Position numbers and translations under genes: made by a program
Assembly: GCA_013398295.1 (NCBI GenBank)
Contig: VZSF01001145.1
Coordinates: 1,142,146 to 1,206,145, forward strand
DNA: 64,000 nt
Direction: 5' to 3'
From: Chionis minor
Taxonomy: Eukaryota; Chordata; Aves; Charadriiformes; Chionididae
Shown: piece after piece, positions 8,495 through 19,022 of the stretch
How the letters are laid out: the number at the start of each line of letters is the position of its first letter
Numbering within the stretch: position 1 is the first letter of the stretch
The notes under the pieces: model-generated
Databases searched by the model: none
What the model was told of the DNA's origin: nothing
The model's input: only the letters and a program-made list of their open reading frames with translations

Positions 8495-11119
8495 ATGGAA
8501 GGCGATTGTGACCGGCGGGAAGGGCGAACTTCGTGGCATCACCACCCCTGTTTGCACTGCGGGGAAAATGCTTTCAAATTTCTGGTTGCAGGATTTGCTT
8601 TGCTTTCTGGTATGTGCATAGCGCTGAGCACCCAACATGCCCAACCAACCCATCAGCATCTCAGACAAAAAGTCAGTCTTTCCCACTCAGAAAGGCACCC
8701 CGAAACATGGGCCTCAACCCAGCACAGAGTTAGGAGGTACACAAAAATTGGGACTGATTGGCCCTGGTCTCAAGCTTACATAAAATACACGGGAAGCATG
8801 GGTTTAAATTCTAACAAAGGCTTAAATTTGTCAACGGTAGTTATGCATGGGACGGAGGTGTACTTGGAAAATGAATGGAGCTGGGATAGCACAAACAGAC
8901 TCCCTCAGCTGCTGGGGAAGATGGGACAGGAAATAAAGGTAGGGTGCAGGGTAATTAATGGATCCACTCACCAGCGGGTCACTCAAATCTCCGTAACTGA
9001 AGTAAAAACTAAGAAGACTCATAAAAAAAACTGTGCTGTGGCAAAATTGGACTGTTGGTGCAATTTTACTTTGGTCCAGCCAGTCTTTGTAGTCTGCCTT
9101 TGGGCCCACAACAGCGTGGGGCTGTCCTTTAAATTCAAGATTAGCACCATGATGCCCCCCTTTGCTGCCGTTAAGATCTCAAAGTGCCATTTTTTGGCCT
9201 GGCATGCAGCTCAATACGCTGAAGTTGGCAACCAAGTAAAATTGGAAATAAAATACTCTCTAGAAAGTGTAGCTGACCCAATACAAATCAATGGCACCAC
9301 CGTGACTGTTACTGCCCCTAAAGGCCACAAGTGGGTCGTGCCAGTAAACTGCCTCCGTGAGAGCAAAACATTTAATAGATCTGAATTAGGCATGGAGGCT
9401 TCATGGTATAATCAGGATTATGGACGCTGCCCACACCTGATCATAAATCTCCAGGTATGGTGTCAAGGAAACCTGAGCATAGAAATGTCCCCTGAGCTTG
9501 GAGGGAAGTGGTGGCTAGGAGGACCTGAAGGATTTAAAAAAGAGTTTACCATCATTGCTGTCTTGCGCCCCTTTGTTTCCAAAATAGGCCCTTATGTAGT
9601 CAAGAAAAATCACATCCAAGAGCTGTTGACTGGGCCTGTCCGATCACTGAAGAAGGTGGTGCTGTCCCTGTCCACTGTTAATATTTCATCCATCAGACCA
9701 CTCTGTACCCCCTTCCTATCCACCCTCCACACCGGCTGGCAGGCATGGCTCCACAGCCGCTCCATCCAAGGGACCCGGGCCAGGAGAGACCTCTTGGCCA
9801 CGGCACTGGGAGGAGGAGGTGCTGGGCTAGGAGTACTCAACAGCATGAATGTTGAGGTCCTGGCCAACAAGTTGGAGGCTGTCACCTCGGGCGTGCAGGG
9901 CCTCCTCAACCCCCTGAATTCATCCCTGGCCAGCCTTGGGATGGGGCAGTGGCTCGTGTCAGAGGTGTTACCCACCTGGGAACAAATCAGTGAGAAAGAC
10001 CACCAGGTGCTGTTGCGAGCACTGGGCATCGAACAAAATAACATCTCCCTTGCTCTTAGTTGCATCCAGGCCCAGATGTGGGTGCAGAGTGTTGTTGCAG
10101 GTATCCTGAGAGACGGCGACAACGGTGTCCTCCCCACCGAGATCCGAAAGATCGTGTGGGACGCGGCCACAGAGAAGGAGCGGCAGCTCCAAGCCTGGTG
10201 GAGGCTCGTCAACTTCACCCACGACCAGGTCCTCAACGCAGTCATCGCCCACGTCCTGACCGTGGCGGAAGCCCACATCGAAAAGGTCTACCCCATCGTG
10301 GCCCTGGGGGTTAACACAAACGGGTCTGTGGTCTACCCCCTGGACCACCGCATGTGGGCGAGGGTGTCTCATGGGAAATGGCAATCGGTAGATTTGGAAG
10401 CCTGCATTTTGGAAAGGGGGCTGGGGTTCATATGCGAAGATGATGCCCTTAAGGCGAGCGATGTCTGCTTTGACACCAGAGAAGGGGTATGTCATTTTGA
10501 GATCAATCCCCAGAGCAGTAATAAAACTGTGTTAGCATATGTAGGTAAAGGGTGTGTGTGTTTTAGAACGATGTGTGAATACGTGCAAATTAATGACGTT
10601 TATAATCAGACCGTGTTTAATGACTCGAATATGTGTGCTTGCAATGTAGCTATTATTAGAGGCTGTGATTTTGTGTATAGACCGCCTGTGTTTACTAGCC
10701 AGTTGCTGATCAGAAACTATACCTTGTACCATAGTATAACCCCGACTCCCATCGGGATGGATTTGTCACTTGTAAAAGAAATGTTAGAGCATGCAAATTT
10801 ACAGCAGCTGTTAGAAAATGCTAAGGCAGAAGCTAAAAAGATCCTAATAACTGTACATCATGATGGCAATGTTATAAAACAAGTAATGGAGCGAATTAAG
10901 AGGGTGGGAGAGCACCGCTGGTGGGAAATTTTCTTCGGCTGGTCCCCCACAGCCACCGGCGTCTTCAACGCGCTCCTGCACCCTATTGTAGTCATACTGC
11001 TAATGCAAATCTGCTTGTGCTTTGCCATGGTAGCAACTTGTTACTGGATGAGGCAGGTGAAACTCTGCATTGACAACCAGGTGAAAGGACTGGGGCTGGC
11101 CAAGCGCCTCCTACCATAG
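8495..11119 (+). CDS. Endogenous retroviral envelope glycoprotein, intact 874-aa frame
   Basis: This is a membrane glycoprotein frame, complete from ATG to TAG. The start has A at -3 and G at +4 and follows the candidate splice acceptor; it lies in a different frame from pol, 46 nt after the pol stop. A hydrophobic segment at about 28-46 could be a signal or leader anchor. There are two basic furin-type motifs: RVRR at 78-81 and RARR at 428-431. The second precedes a Gly/Ala/Leu-rich, fusion-peptide-like stretch (about 432-450) and then a helical region. A membrane anchor lies at about 823-852, after a Trp-rich membrane-proximal stretch, followed by a short tail of about 22 residues. There are many N-glycosylation sequons. 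A cysteine-rich block fills 637-724. I do not see a CX6CC motif. The role in this bird is unknown; expression as a surface protein is inference. Confidence 0.9.
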   Translation: MEGDCDRREGRTSWHHHPCLHCGENAFKFLVAGFALLSGMCIALSTQHAQPTHQHLRQKVSLSHSERHPETWASTQHRVRRYTKIGTDWPWSQAYIKYTGSMGLNSNKGLNLSTVVMHGTEVYLENEWSWDSTNRLPQLLGKMGQEIKVGCRVINGSTHQRVTQISVTEVKTKKTHKKNCAVAKLDCWCNFTLVQPVFVVCLWAHNSVGLSFKFKISTMMPPFAAVKISKCHFLAWHAAQYAEVGNQVKLEIKYSLESVADPIQINGTTVTVTAPKGHKWVVPVNCLRESKTFNRSELGMEASWYNQDYGRCPHLIINLQVWCQGNLSIEMSPELGGKWWLGGPEGFKKEFTIIAVLRPFVSKIGPYVVKKNHIQELLTGPVRSLKKVVLSLSTVNISSIRPLCTPFLSTLHTGWQAWLHSRSIQGTRARRDLLATALGGGGAGLGVLNSMNVEVLANKLEAVTSGVQGLLNPLNSSLASLGMGQWLVSEVLPTWEQISEKDHQVLLRALGIEQNNISLALSCIQAQMWVQSVVAGILRDGDNGVLPTEIRKIVWDAATEKERQLQAWWRLVNFTHDQVLNAVIAHVLTVAEAHIEKVYPIVALGVNTNGSVVYPLDHRMWARVSHGKWQSVDLEACILERGLGFICEDDALKASDVCFDTREGVCHFEINPQSSNKTVLAYVGKGCVCFRTMCEYVQINDVYNQTVFNDSNMCACNVAIIRGCDFVYRPPVFTSQLLIRNYTLYHSITPTPIGMDLSLVKEMLEHANLQQLLENAKAEAKKILITVHHDGNVIKQVMERIKRVGEHRWWEIFFGWSPTATGVFNALLHPIVVILLMQICLCFAMVATCYWMRQVKLCIDNQVKGLGLAKRLLP

Positions 11120-11310
11120 TCAAGGGCAAGACTGGGTTGGCCTCTGTGTTTGCCACCAAGAAGAACTTTTAGCTCCGCTGTTGGCTGCAACCCAGTAGGC
11201 GTTGAGCGGTGGGGACACACGCCATACCAGACCTTGATGTGAGGGATGGCCTCCTCTGTTATAAGAGGGCCACCCAGGAGGGGAGGGCAGGCCAAGTAGC
11301 CTGCGGTTGG
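11120..11310 (+). other. Provirus 3' untranslated region
   Basis: Sequence between the env stop and the CR1 insertion. A purine-rich run at about 11275-11290 (AGGAGGGGAGGGCAGG) could be a relic polypurine tract, but it is not directly next to a recognisable LTR edge because CR1 sequence intervenes. Confidence 0.35.
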
Positions 11311-11519
11311 CGTGAATCACAGAATGGTTGAGGTTGGAAGGGACCTCTTGAGATGATCCAGTCCAAACCCCTCCCTGCTCAAGCAGGGTCACCTAGAGCA
11401 GATTGCCCAGGACTGTGTCCAATGGGTTTTGACTATCTCCACAGATGGAGACTCCACAACCTCTCTGGGCAAACCTGTTCCACTGTTTGATCGCCCTCAC
11501 AGTAAAAAAGCAAGAGTTA
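11311..11519 (-). mobile_element. CR1 LINE 3' fragment inside the provirus
   Basis: On the plus strand it opens AATCACAGAATGGTTGAGGT and continues with the conserved CR1 3'-end text (GGAAGGGACCTC, GAGCAG, GACTCCACAACCTC). This is the reverse complement of a CR1 tail. It lies between env and the 3' LTR, so it inserted after the provirus and disturbed the U3 border. Confidence 0.85.
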
Positions 11520-11998
11520 GCATAAGTAATTGTCTTTTAACCTCCCATCCCCAAATCCTAATGAGAAGAAGCTGCTCTTGTGTGATTTAAGACTCCTTAA
11601 GCAGAGGAGAAGGCAATAAACCCAAGGACAGTATCTTTGGAAGGAAAGAGAAGGGAACATAATGCGTGGAAAAGCACGCACTGAAGATGGCAGAGGTGTT
11701 ACCAGCCTCAAAGACTTGGAAACATGATAAAAGATGAGCAGAATGAAAGACCCTGTAATCACCTTGGACTTAAAGGAGCTGAATCCACACGGACCTTGGC
11801 AGCAACTGTCTCTGGGTTCCCAAAACTCCCAGGATGTCTGGCCAACGGATTGGTGAGATCCTGTTTTCAGAGCTTGGACATCACCGCTTTGCTTTGCATA
11901 GTTGTGCATGTGCTCAATAAAATTTGCCTGTTAGAGTATGGACTGTCTATTCAATTGCCACCTGCTCAGCTGCTCACTACCCAGACTTGTAACTTTAG
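11515..11998 (+). repeat. 3' LTR of endogenous retrovirus (polyadenylation LTR)
   Basis: This is a diverged copy of 2445-2850 in the same orientation, extending further because its 3' part is recognisable. It retains the GGATTGGTGAGATC block, then a T-rich stretch and AATAAA. Its TATA position reads GATAAAAG. The last section (CTGTTAGAGTATGGACT ... GACTTGTAACTTTA) matches the end of the third copy near 25000-25050, which helps place the 3' boundary. No clean CA end or target-site duplication was found. Confidence 0.75.
11916..11921 (+). terminator. AATAAA poly(A) signal in 3' LTR
   Basis: AATAAA lies in the 3' LTR downstream of the R-like block. The 5' LTR lacks a hexamer at the matching place, so transcripts would run through the 5' copy and end here. 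Confidence 0.6.
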
Positions 11999-14900
11999 GT
12001 ACACTGGTGAAGAAAAATTCTGGTAAAGAGAAAAGACGTGGGGTTTTTTTCCCCTTCTATAGGCCAAAATCCCTCACTTGCTTTTTTCTGCAGAATATTC
12101 AGTGAAACACAAAGATTTCTACCTTGGGCTGAAGTGGGGCTCTGAGCTGGTGCACAAACCCGCTCCCCTCTTCCATTCTGCCTCTGACAACCTGCATCAC
12201 CCCCCTGCCTCTGAATCCAGGAGCCTTAAAATATACATAGGTTTAAAAACATTGGCAATTTCAAAAACTAGATTATCCACCTCATTTTCAACCCATGTGT
12301 CTGTTCTCATCTTGGAGGTGTTGCTCTCTCTGCGAATGGGGGTGTTATGCAGACAAAAAGCCCTTTTTAATCCAGGCTGAAATAAAAAAAATTAAAGAAC
12401 TGCCTTTAACCCAACAGGCAATTGCTGGGCTAGCTCCAGAAATGAGTTAAAACCCCCACTTTTCGCATACACTGGGCTGGGAAGCACAAAGAAACACTAT
12501 ATTGCCACAGCATTTTTTTTTTTTTTTTTAAAGAAAAATGAAACTTCAATGTATGGGTTTGATAAAGACACTTCTCTTTAAGGAGCACACATTATAAATG
12601 AGCTCATGAAAACGTGAATAAATAAATCACTGTATAAAACCACAGAAATCCTTTTTCCCCCTCCAAGCACCATGAACCCCTCCCCTTCACCCTTGGGAAG
12701 GGAGGCTGAACTCTCTCCCCAGGCTCTCCTCTACACTTTGCTGCTCCCTTTGTTTTACCCATAACAAAGCGTCACAGAAAACACCTGGTTATTTTGGTTA
12801 AAGCACCTTTCTTACTTGCTAACACCTTACATGCTTCACGAGAATTAATTTCCCTGTGAATAATTACCCATTTCATACAAAGCCTTTAGCCCTCTAACCC
12901 GTTTTGAGGGCCTGTAGGGGAACCGCAAAAAATTCACATTACCCACTTTTCAGTCCCAAACTCGCAGCGGCACAGCGTGGTACAGCAGGGGTTACCCCCA
13001 GCATGATGGTACAGCCATAGGGAAAGGGGTTCCTACACCTACACGCAGGTGTTAGCTGCATGCAGACCCCTGCACGGCTGCTGGAGGCGGCAGCAGCATC
13101 CTCTGGAGTTGCAAGGAGCTGCTGCCCTCTGCAGCGCCAGCACATGTGTCCACGTAGGTAACGGCTACCCTGAACTTGTACATCCCATGCTGGCTTGAAC
13201 CAAATTCGGAAGAAATGTGAACCTCAGCATTCCCCTGGCTAGGCTTCTACTTGAGCATGTTACTCAGAAAAATCTCAGGCTTTGACTTCCCCCCCCCCCC
13301 TCCAGTTTAACACCACTGTATTTTCATGAAAACATTCAAAAGATCTTGGAATATTTTTTGCTTGTTTGTTTTGTTCTCCCTCTGAAGCCCTGAAGATTTG
13401 TCAGGGCTGAGGAAGTTAATTTTGTACCTCTTTGGGCAGGTCCAGGCAGATGCTGGCAGACTTCTGTCCATCTGTCAGAGCTCTCCGTCGGACCTGCCTC
13501 CCCAAACCCATCATCAGCATTTTGACCAATGTCACTCCTGCATGACCTTTGGCTTTCAGGCTCAAGGCTTGGCCATGGTTCTCCTTTTTCTACCCTTTCT
13601 CTCTCTCTCTCTTCCCTCTTTCCCACCTCTAACTTTTATCCCCTTCCTCCACCAGGTGCTTTCTACCTTCCTTAACACCAGTTTTCTCGCTTCTTGAGCC
13701 TGAATGTCACTCAAGATCATCCTTCAGGGCTCTCTGCCTTGAACAGGACCTTGCAAAGCTCTCTTCTTCATCCAGCACCTGCAAGGTGCCTGCATGTTCA
13801 CAGAGAGAGGATTCATCTGGCTTAGACCTTCTCGGTACTGATGTCCTTCAAACCTCATGCATTTTGTAAGCCACTGCACATCAAAGGAATCCTGTAAAAG
13901 CAAAAGGAGTAGCAGGTGGGTTGATACCCTGGAGGGTTCAATCTCGGTGCGTCAGCGGACTGTCTGCTGCAGTGCTCTGGTTGTGACCCCTTACAGTTGA
14001 CAACAAACCTTTTATTCCTATCAGTGCTGTTCGGTGGCTAGGCAAGCTATCCGCTATTTCCTTTTGCTCCCAAGTGCTTTACTCCACTCCAGAGCACACT
14101 GGATGATTCACAGAGAAGCTGGATACCAGACCCAACTATTTACAATACGTAAATTTACTGTAGACTCACCCTAGCACAGCAGAGCAGTGAGAAGGGAAGA
14201 GCGAGAAGGGCCCAGGGACAGAGTGGTACCATCAGACAGCAATGTAGCACAGCGTGCTATATCCTGGCTGATCAAGATTTATTATGTATGGGCAGGATGG
14301 AAGAAATGAGTTTTAGCAGGCAGAATAAAGAAGAGCATCAGGGCTCAGAGGTACAACATGGAGCGCTGGTTTGAGAGCTAAAAAGCTGGGTAGCTCATCT
14401 GGGATGTGGGACAAGATTTTGGCTTGTGCTGTGTTTTTCCTGCTTTGTAGAGTCCCAGAGAAATTCTGTGACGTGCCAGCACTCAGCGTGAAGGGAGATG
14501 CTTGATTAATTCCTCAGAGCAGTCTCTGGAAGTGATCAGATATACATCAGCCTGGCTGAAAAGGGGTCATGAATAACTCAGTAGGGAGTTAGTTTACTCT
14601 TAGGAGTGGCGAAATGACTGAAGTTATATCCAGCAGAGGGAAATGTAGGGAATTATTATGGGTTCCTGCATTTTCTTGAAAAATAAAACATAATAGACAC
14701 AATTTCCAATTTTGAGAGAGATCTGTCACTGGCACAACTGTTGAGTTTGGCAAAGCTAACACAGGACAGTGTAATTAAGAATTAGATCTTCTACAGCATG
14801 GGACAATCAAAATGTCCTTGTTCCCCCAGCTGCAGTCAGCAGTTTCACCAGTGGACAAGAGTCACAGTTAGCTGGAAGGAGAACAGAAAGAAATGAGGTT

Positions 14901-15813
14901 ACTTGGAACAGTGCAGGCTAGAAGGTATGCGGAGAAAACATTCCCCTTAAACTTAGAACTACATTTCCTGTTCTTCCCAGCATCTCTAGAAGTAATCCAA
15001 GGCTTTATTCCATTGAGAGGCACAGGAAGGTTGTGACATCTGCATGAGTGATGGTGGACACGCCATTTGACCTGATCTGAGAGCAGGAAACAGCTGTAGA
15101 GCACAGGTCTATGAGGTGAGTGATGGTGTGAATTTACAGCACATCAGCTGCTCATGGAAACTGCTCTCTCCAAGCTCGTACTGCAGGGTGTGCACAGAGT
15201 GACTTCTCCCTCAGTCAAGCTGCGGTTACTCATACTGGTCCTGGGACAAGAGTACACCTTTGGGCAGCGAACCCATGCCCTATTTTGTCTCCTGGTAACT
15301 TGTCTGCATAGCTGGACACAGATTTACAGGCCTGGCCATCCCACCTCATCTGCCCAGATGGACGCTGTCCCCTGCATGCCTGTGGATGCTGCACTGATGA
15401 CCACGCATGGTCATCAACAATACAGGGATACCAGTCATGGCTGGAGCCACCTGCACCGCATGCGTGTGCCCCTCTCCATCCCCCAAACAGATAAAGGCTT
15501 GTTCTGAAACAAAGGGCCTGGTTGATACCAGCACAATGAAAAAGGAAAATGAGCAATGGTAGAAAAATGTCCTACCATTGGCAATATGCAATCAGTATTT
15601 CAATATAACCCTCTGTTTAGCTTTTTCATCCAATTCCAGCAAATTATTCTAGTATTACCCTTCCAAACACATTCAAAGGGCACAGACAGGCTTGCATGGC
15701 AATATTTCTGCACTTGGTGGATTTTCCATAAGACAAACCTGTTTTGGCTGTATATACAGGACTGACACAAATATTTTCAGAAACCCAGATACAATCAGGC
15801 GTTACTGGGGACA
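11999..15813. other. Intergenic stretch, simple-sequence tracts only
   Basis: No gene is supported. It holds a T run near 12512-12530, a C run near 13290-13301 and a CT tract near 13600-13620. ORFs on both strands are short and unremarkable. Confidence 0.5.
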
Positions 15814-16965
15814 GAGAATCACAGAATGTTAGGGGTTAGAAGGGACCTCTGGAGATCATCTGGTCCAACCCTCCTGCCAGAGCAGGTCCACCTACAGCAG
15901 GTTGCACAGGATGGCATTCAGGCGGGTTTTGAATGTCGCCAGAGCTGGAGACTCCGCCACCTCTCTGGGCAGCCTGTGCCAGTGCTCTGACACCCTAGAA
16001 GGAAAGAAGTTCCTCCTCATGTTCAGATAGAACTTCCTATATTCAAGTGTGTGCCTGTTACCTCTTGTCCTATCACTGGGCAACACTGAAAAAAAGCCTG
16101 GCCCCCTCCTCTTGGAACCCTCCCTTTAAGTATTTGTAGACATTTATGAGATCCCCCTCAGTGTTCTCCAGACTAAAAAGACCCAACTCCCTCAGCCCTT
16201 CAGCCCTAGGAAAGATGTTTGAGCCCCCTAATCATCTTTGTAGCCCTTTGCTGCACCCTCTCCAGCAGTTCCCTGTCCTTAAACTGGGGAGCCCAGAACT
16301 GGACACAGTACTGCAGATGTGGCCTCACCAGGGCAGAGTAAAAGGGGAGGATGACCTCCCTCCACCTGCTGGCCACACTCCTCTTGGTGCACCCCACCAT
16401 TGGGTGCCATTGGCCTTCTTGGCCACAGGGGCACATTGCTGGCTCATGGTCATCCTGTTGGCCACCAGGACTCCCAGGGCGCTCTCTGCACAGCTGCTTT
16501 CCAGCAGGTCAGCCCTCAACCTGTACTGCTGCGTGGGGTTATTCCTCCCCAGGTGCAGGACCCTACACTTGCCTTTGTTGAATTTCATTAGATTTCTCTC
16601 TGCCCAACTCTCCAGCCTGTCCAGGCCCTGCTGAATGGCAGCACAGCCTTCTGGTGTGTCAGCCACCCCTCCCAGTTTTGTGCCATCAGCAAACTTGCTG
16701 ATGGTACACTCCATCCCTTCACCCAGGTCATTGATGAATACATTGAAGAGGACTGGACCCAGTACTGACCCCTGGGGAACACCACTAGTCACAGGCCTCC
16801 AACTAGACTCTGCCCCACTGATCACAACCCTCTGACATCTGCCAGCCAGTCTTCAATCCACCCACTGTCCATTCATCCAACCCACACTTCCAAAGCTTGT
16901 GTGCGAGGATGTTGTGGGAGAGGGTGTCAAAAGCCTGGCCGAAGTCAAGAGGAAAGCAGCAAAGA
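15814..16965 (-). mobile_element. CR1 LINE fragment with RT remnant
   Basis: Reverse-oriented CR1. The plus strand begins GAATCACAGAATGTTAGGGG, the complement of a CR1 3' tail. Upstream on the minus strand an open stretch (16825-16325) encodes recognisable CR1 reverse transcriptase with the [11 protein letters not shown] block. The active-site box reads FADG rather than FADD. Frames break repeatedly toward the 3' end, so it is a decayed 5'-truncated copy. Confidence 0.9.
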
Positions 16966-18240
16966 CAGACTCACCTGGCTGCAAGAGCCAAGCTGTAGTT
17001 CAGTGGGGAGAGACAAGCCTCCGTAGCTTACGCAGCAAATGCTCCCAAGGGAAAAAGGGTAGATGCCAACCTTTACAGGTTCCCTGAGGAAGTAAACAAA
17101 CAGTAAGTGCCATTAGATTGCAGTGTTTCCACAGCAACCCTTAAATTGACTAAAGATCAGAAGTTTCAAACCTGGAGGGCTAACACAAGGCATCCAAATC
17201 TCTTTTTAGACAGTTTGTTGGACCATCTGATTTTTTTGTGCTACTAAGCAGCAGCTAGTCAGCTGTTCTCAAAACTAAACCACTTTTTGATGTGCCTACA
17301 AGCGGATATAGGTGCTTATTTGTTAACGTTTTTCAAGACTGCTTGGATAACACCAGCTTAGGCTTCCATTTGCTGATCTTTGAAATCTCTTCTATTTGTC
17401 AAATGCCACATGAGCACATTCTGAAGCATCAACACAACAAATCCACCTTTCTGGGGGGATCCTGCTGCGTTATCCTTGCTCCCTGTTAGCAAACGTTGCA
17501 GTAATGCTACAAAGATACCTGCTTGCCTGCATTTGCCTAAGCAAACAGCATCAGAGTACTCTACAAAACATTGCTAAAAAAAGAAAAAACCCAAAGACTT
17601 ATTTGCCTCAACAGCACATCTACCAGTGAAGTACTGCCACGTCAGCGGTGGTATGTCAGTGGTATGTCTGTCCAAACTTCCTTCATGCTTGTTCATAAAC
17701 CTGACCCACAATCTTAACCCCGTTAGTTGCCAGGGCTAATGCAGAGCAGTAAAATCATAATGAAAGACGATGTAGCTGTGAGATGAGTGTCAGAGAGCAG
17801 ATAAGGCTACACGGCGAAGGTTGAGATGGACACCACCTCGCACGTGTTGCCTCAACCCCCTTTTCTTCACCAACTTGTGCTTCTTGCCGTTTTGAGCGTG
17901 GAGCGGAAAGATGAAAGGCAAGCCGTGCACTGGCGCACGCCCCCCACGCCTGGCGAGCCCCCCCGTCTGCAGCTGCTCGGCTGGCAGCGTGCCGGCTCTG
18001 CTCGGGCTGGGCGGCACAACACCTTCACCGCAGGCACAGCGCCGGGGTCGGCACTCCTGAGGAGACAGGGCTGGTGCGCGCGGTCTGAGCTCTTCATTTG
18101 CTGAGCCAGAAAAAAGAGAGACATAACCAAACCAGAAGGCAGGCAGCAAAGCAGATAGCATCACCTTCTCCCTCAGGTTTGAGAGGGAGAGCTTGCCTTA
18201 GGCTGTGAGTGCAGATACCCTCAGAGAGGGGCATGAAATA
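16966..18240. other. Intergenic stretch between CR1 copies
   Basis: I see no supported gene or repeat. A GC-rich patch near 17930-18090 carries overlapping short ORFs on both strands without recognisable domains. Confidence 0.4.
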
Positions 18241-18245
18241 ACTAA

Positions 18246-19022
18246 GAATCACAGAATGGTTAGAGTTGGAAGGGACCTTAAAGATCATCAAGTTCCAACC
18301 CCCCTGCCATGGGCAGGGACACCTCTCACTAGAGCAGGTTGCTCAAAGCCCCATCCAGCCTGGCCTTAAACACTTCCAGGGATGGGGCGTCCACAACTTC
18401 CCTGGGCAACCTGTTCCAGTGCCTCACCACCCTCACAGTAAAGAACTTCTTCCTAATAGCTAATCTAAATCTCCCCTCTTCCAATTTAAAACCATTACCC
18501 CTTGTCCTATCACTAGACTTCCTGACAAAGAGTCCCTCTCCAGCTCTCCTGTAGGCTCCCTTCAGGTACTGAAAGGCTGCTATCAGGTCTCCCTGGAGCC
18601 TTCTCTTCTCCAGGCTGAACAGCCCCAGCTCTCTCAGCCTGTCCTCATAGGAGAGGTGCTCCATCCCTCTAATCATCCTAGTGGCCCTTCGCTGGACCTG
18701 TTCCAACAGTTCGATGTCCTTTCTATGTTGAGGACTCCAGAGCTGGACACAGTACTCCAGGTGGGGGCTCACAAGCGCAGAGTAGAGGGGGAGAATCACC
18801 TCCCGTGCCCTGCTGGCCACGCTTCTTTTGATGCAACCCAGGATACGGTTGGCTTTCTGTGCTGCCAGCGCGCACTGCCGGCTCATGTTGAGCTTCTCAT
18901 CCATGAGCACTCCCAAGTCCTTCTCCTCAGGGCTGCTCTCCAGCCATTCTCTGCCCAGCCTGTATTTATGCCTGGGATTGCCACGCCCCAGAGGGGCAAA
19001 CTTAGCAGGGAAGAGACACTCA
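18246..19022 (-). mobile_element. CR1 LINE fragment, ORF2 C-terminal part
   Basis: Reverse-oriented CR1. The plus strand begins AATCACAGAATGGTTAGAGT. The minus strand keeps an uninterrupted frame (about 19022-18329) for the C-terminal part of CR1 ORF2, with blocks such as [26 protein letters not shown] and [10 protein letters not shown]. The open frame makes it younger than the copy at 15814-16965. The catalytic RT core is missing through 5' truncation. Confidence 0.92.

Noticed and set aside
11275..11290. Purine run as the provirus polypurine tract
   Set aside because: Plausible, but CR1 sequence separates it from the recognisable LTR, so the assignment is unproven.
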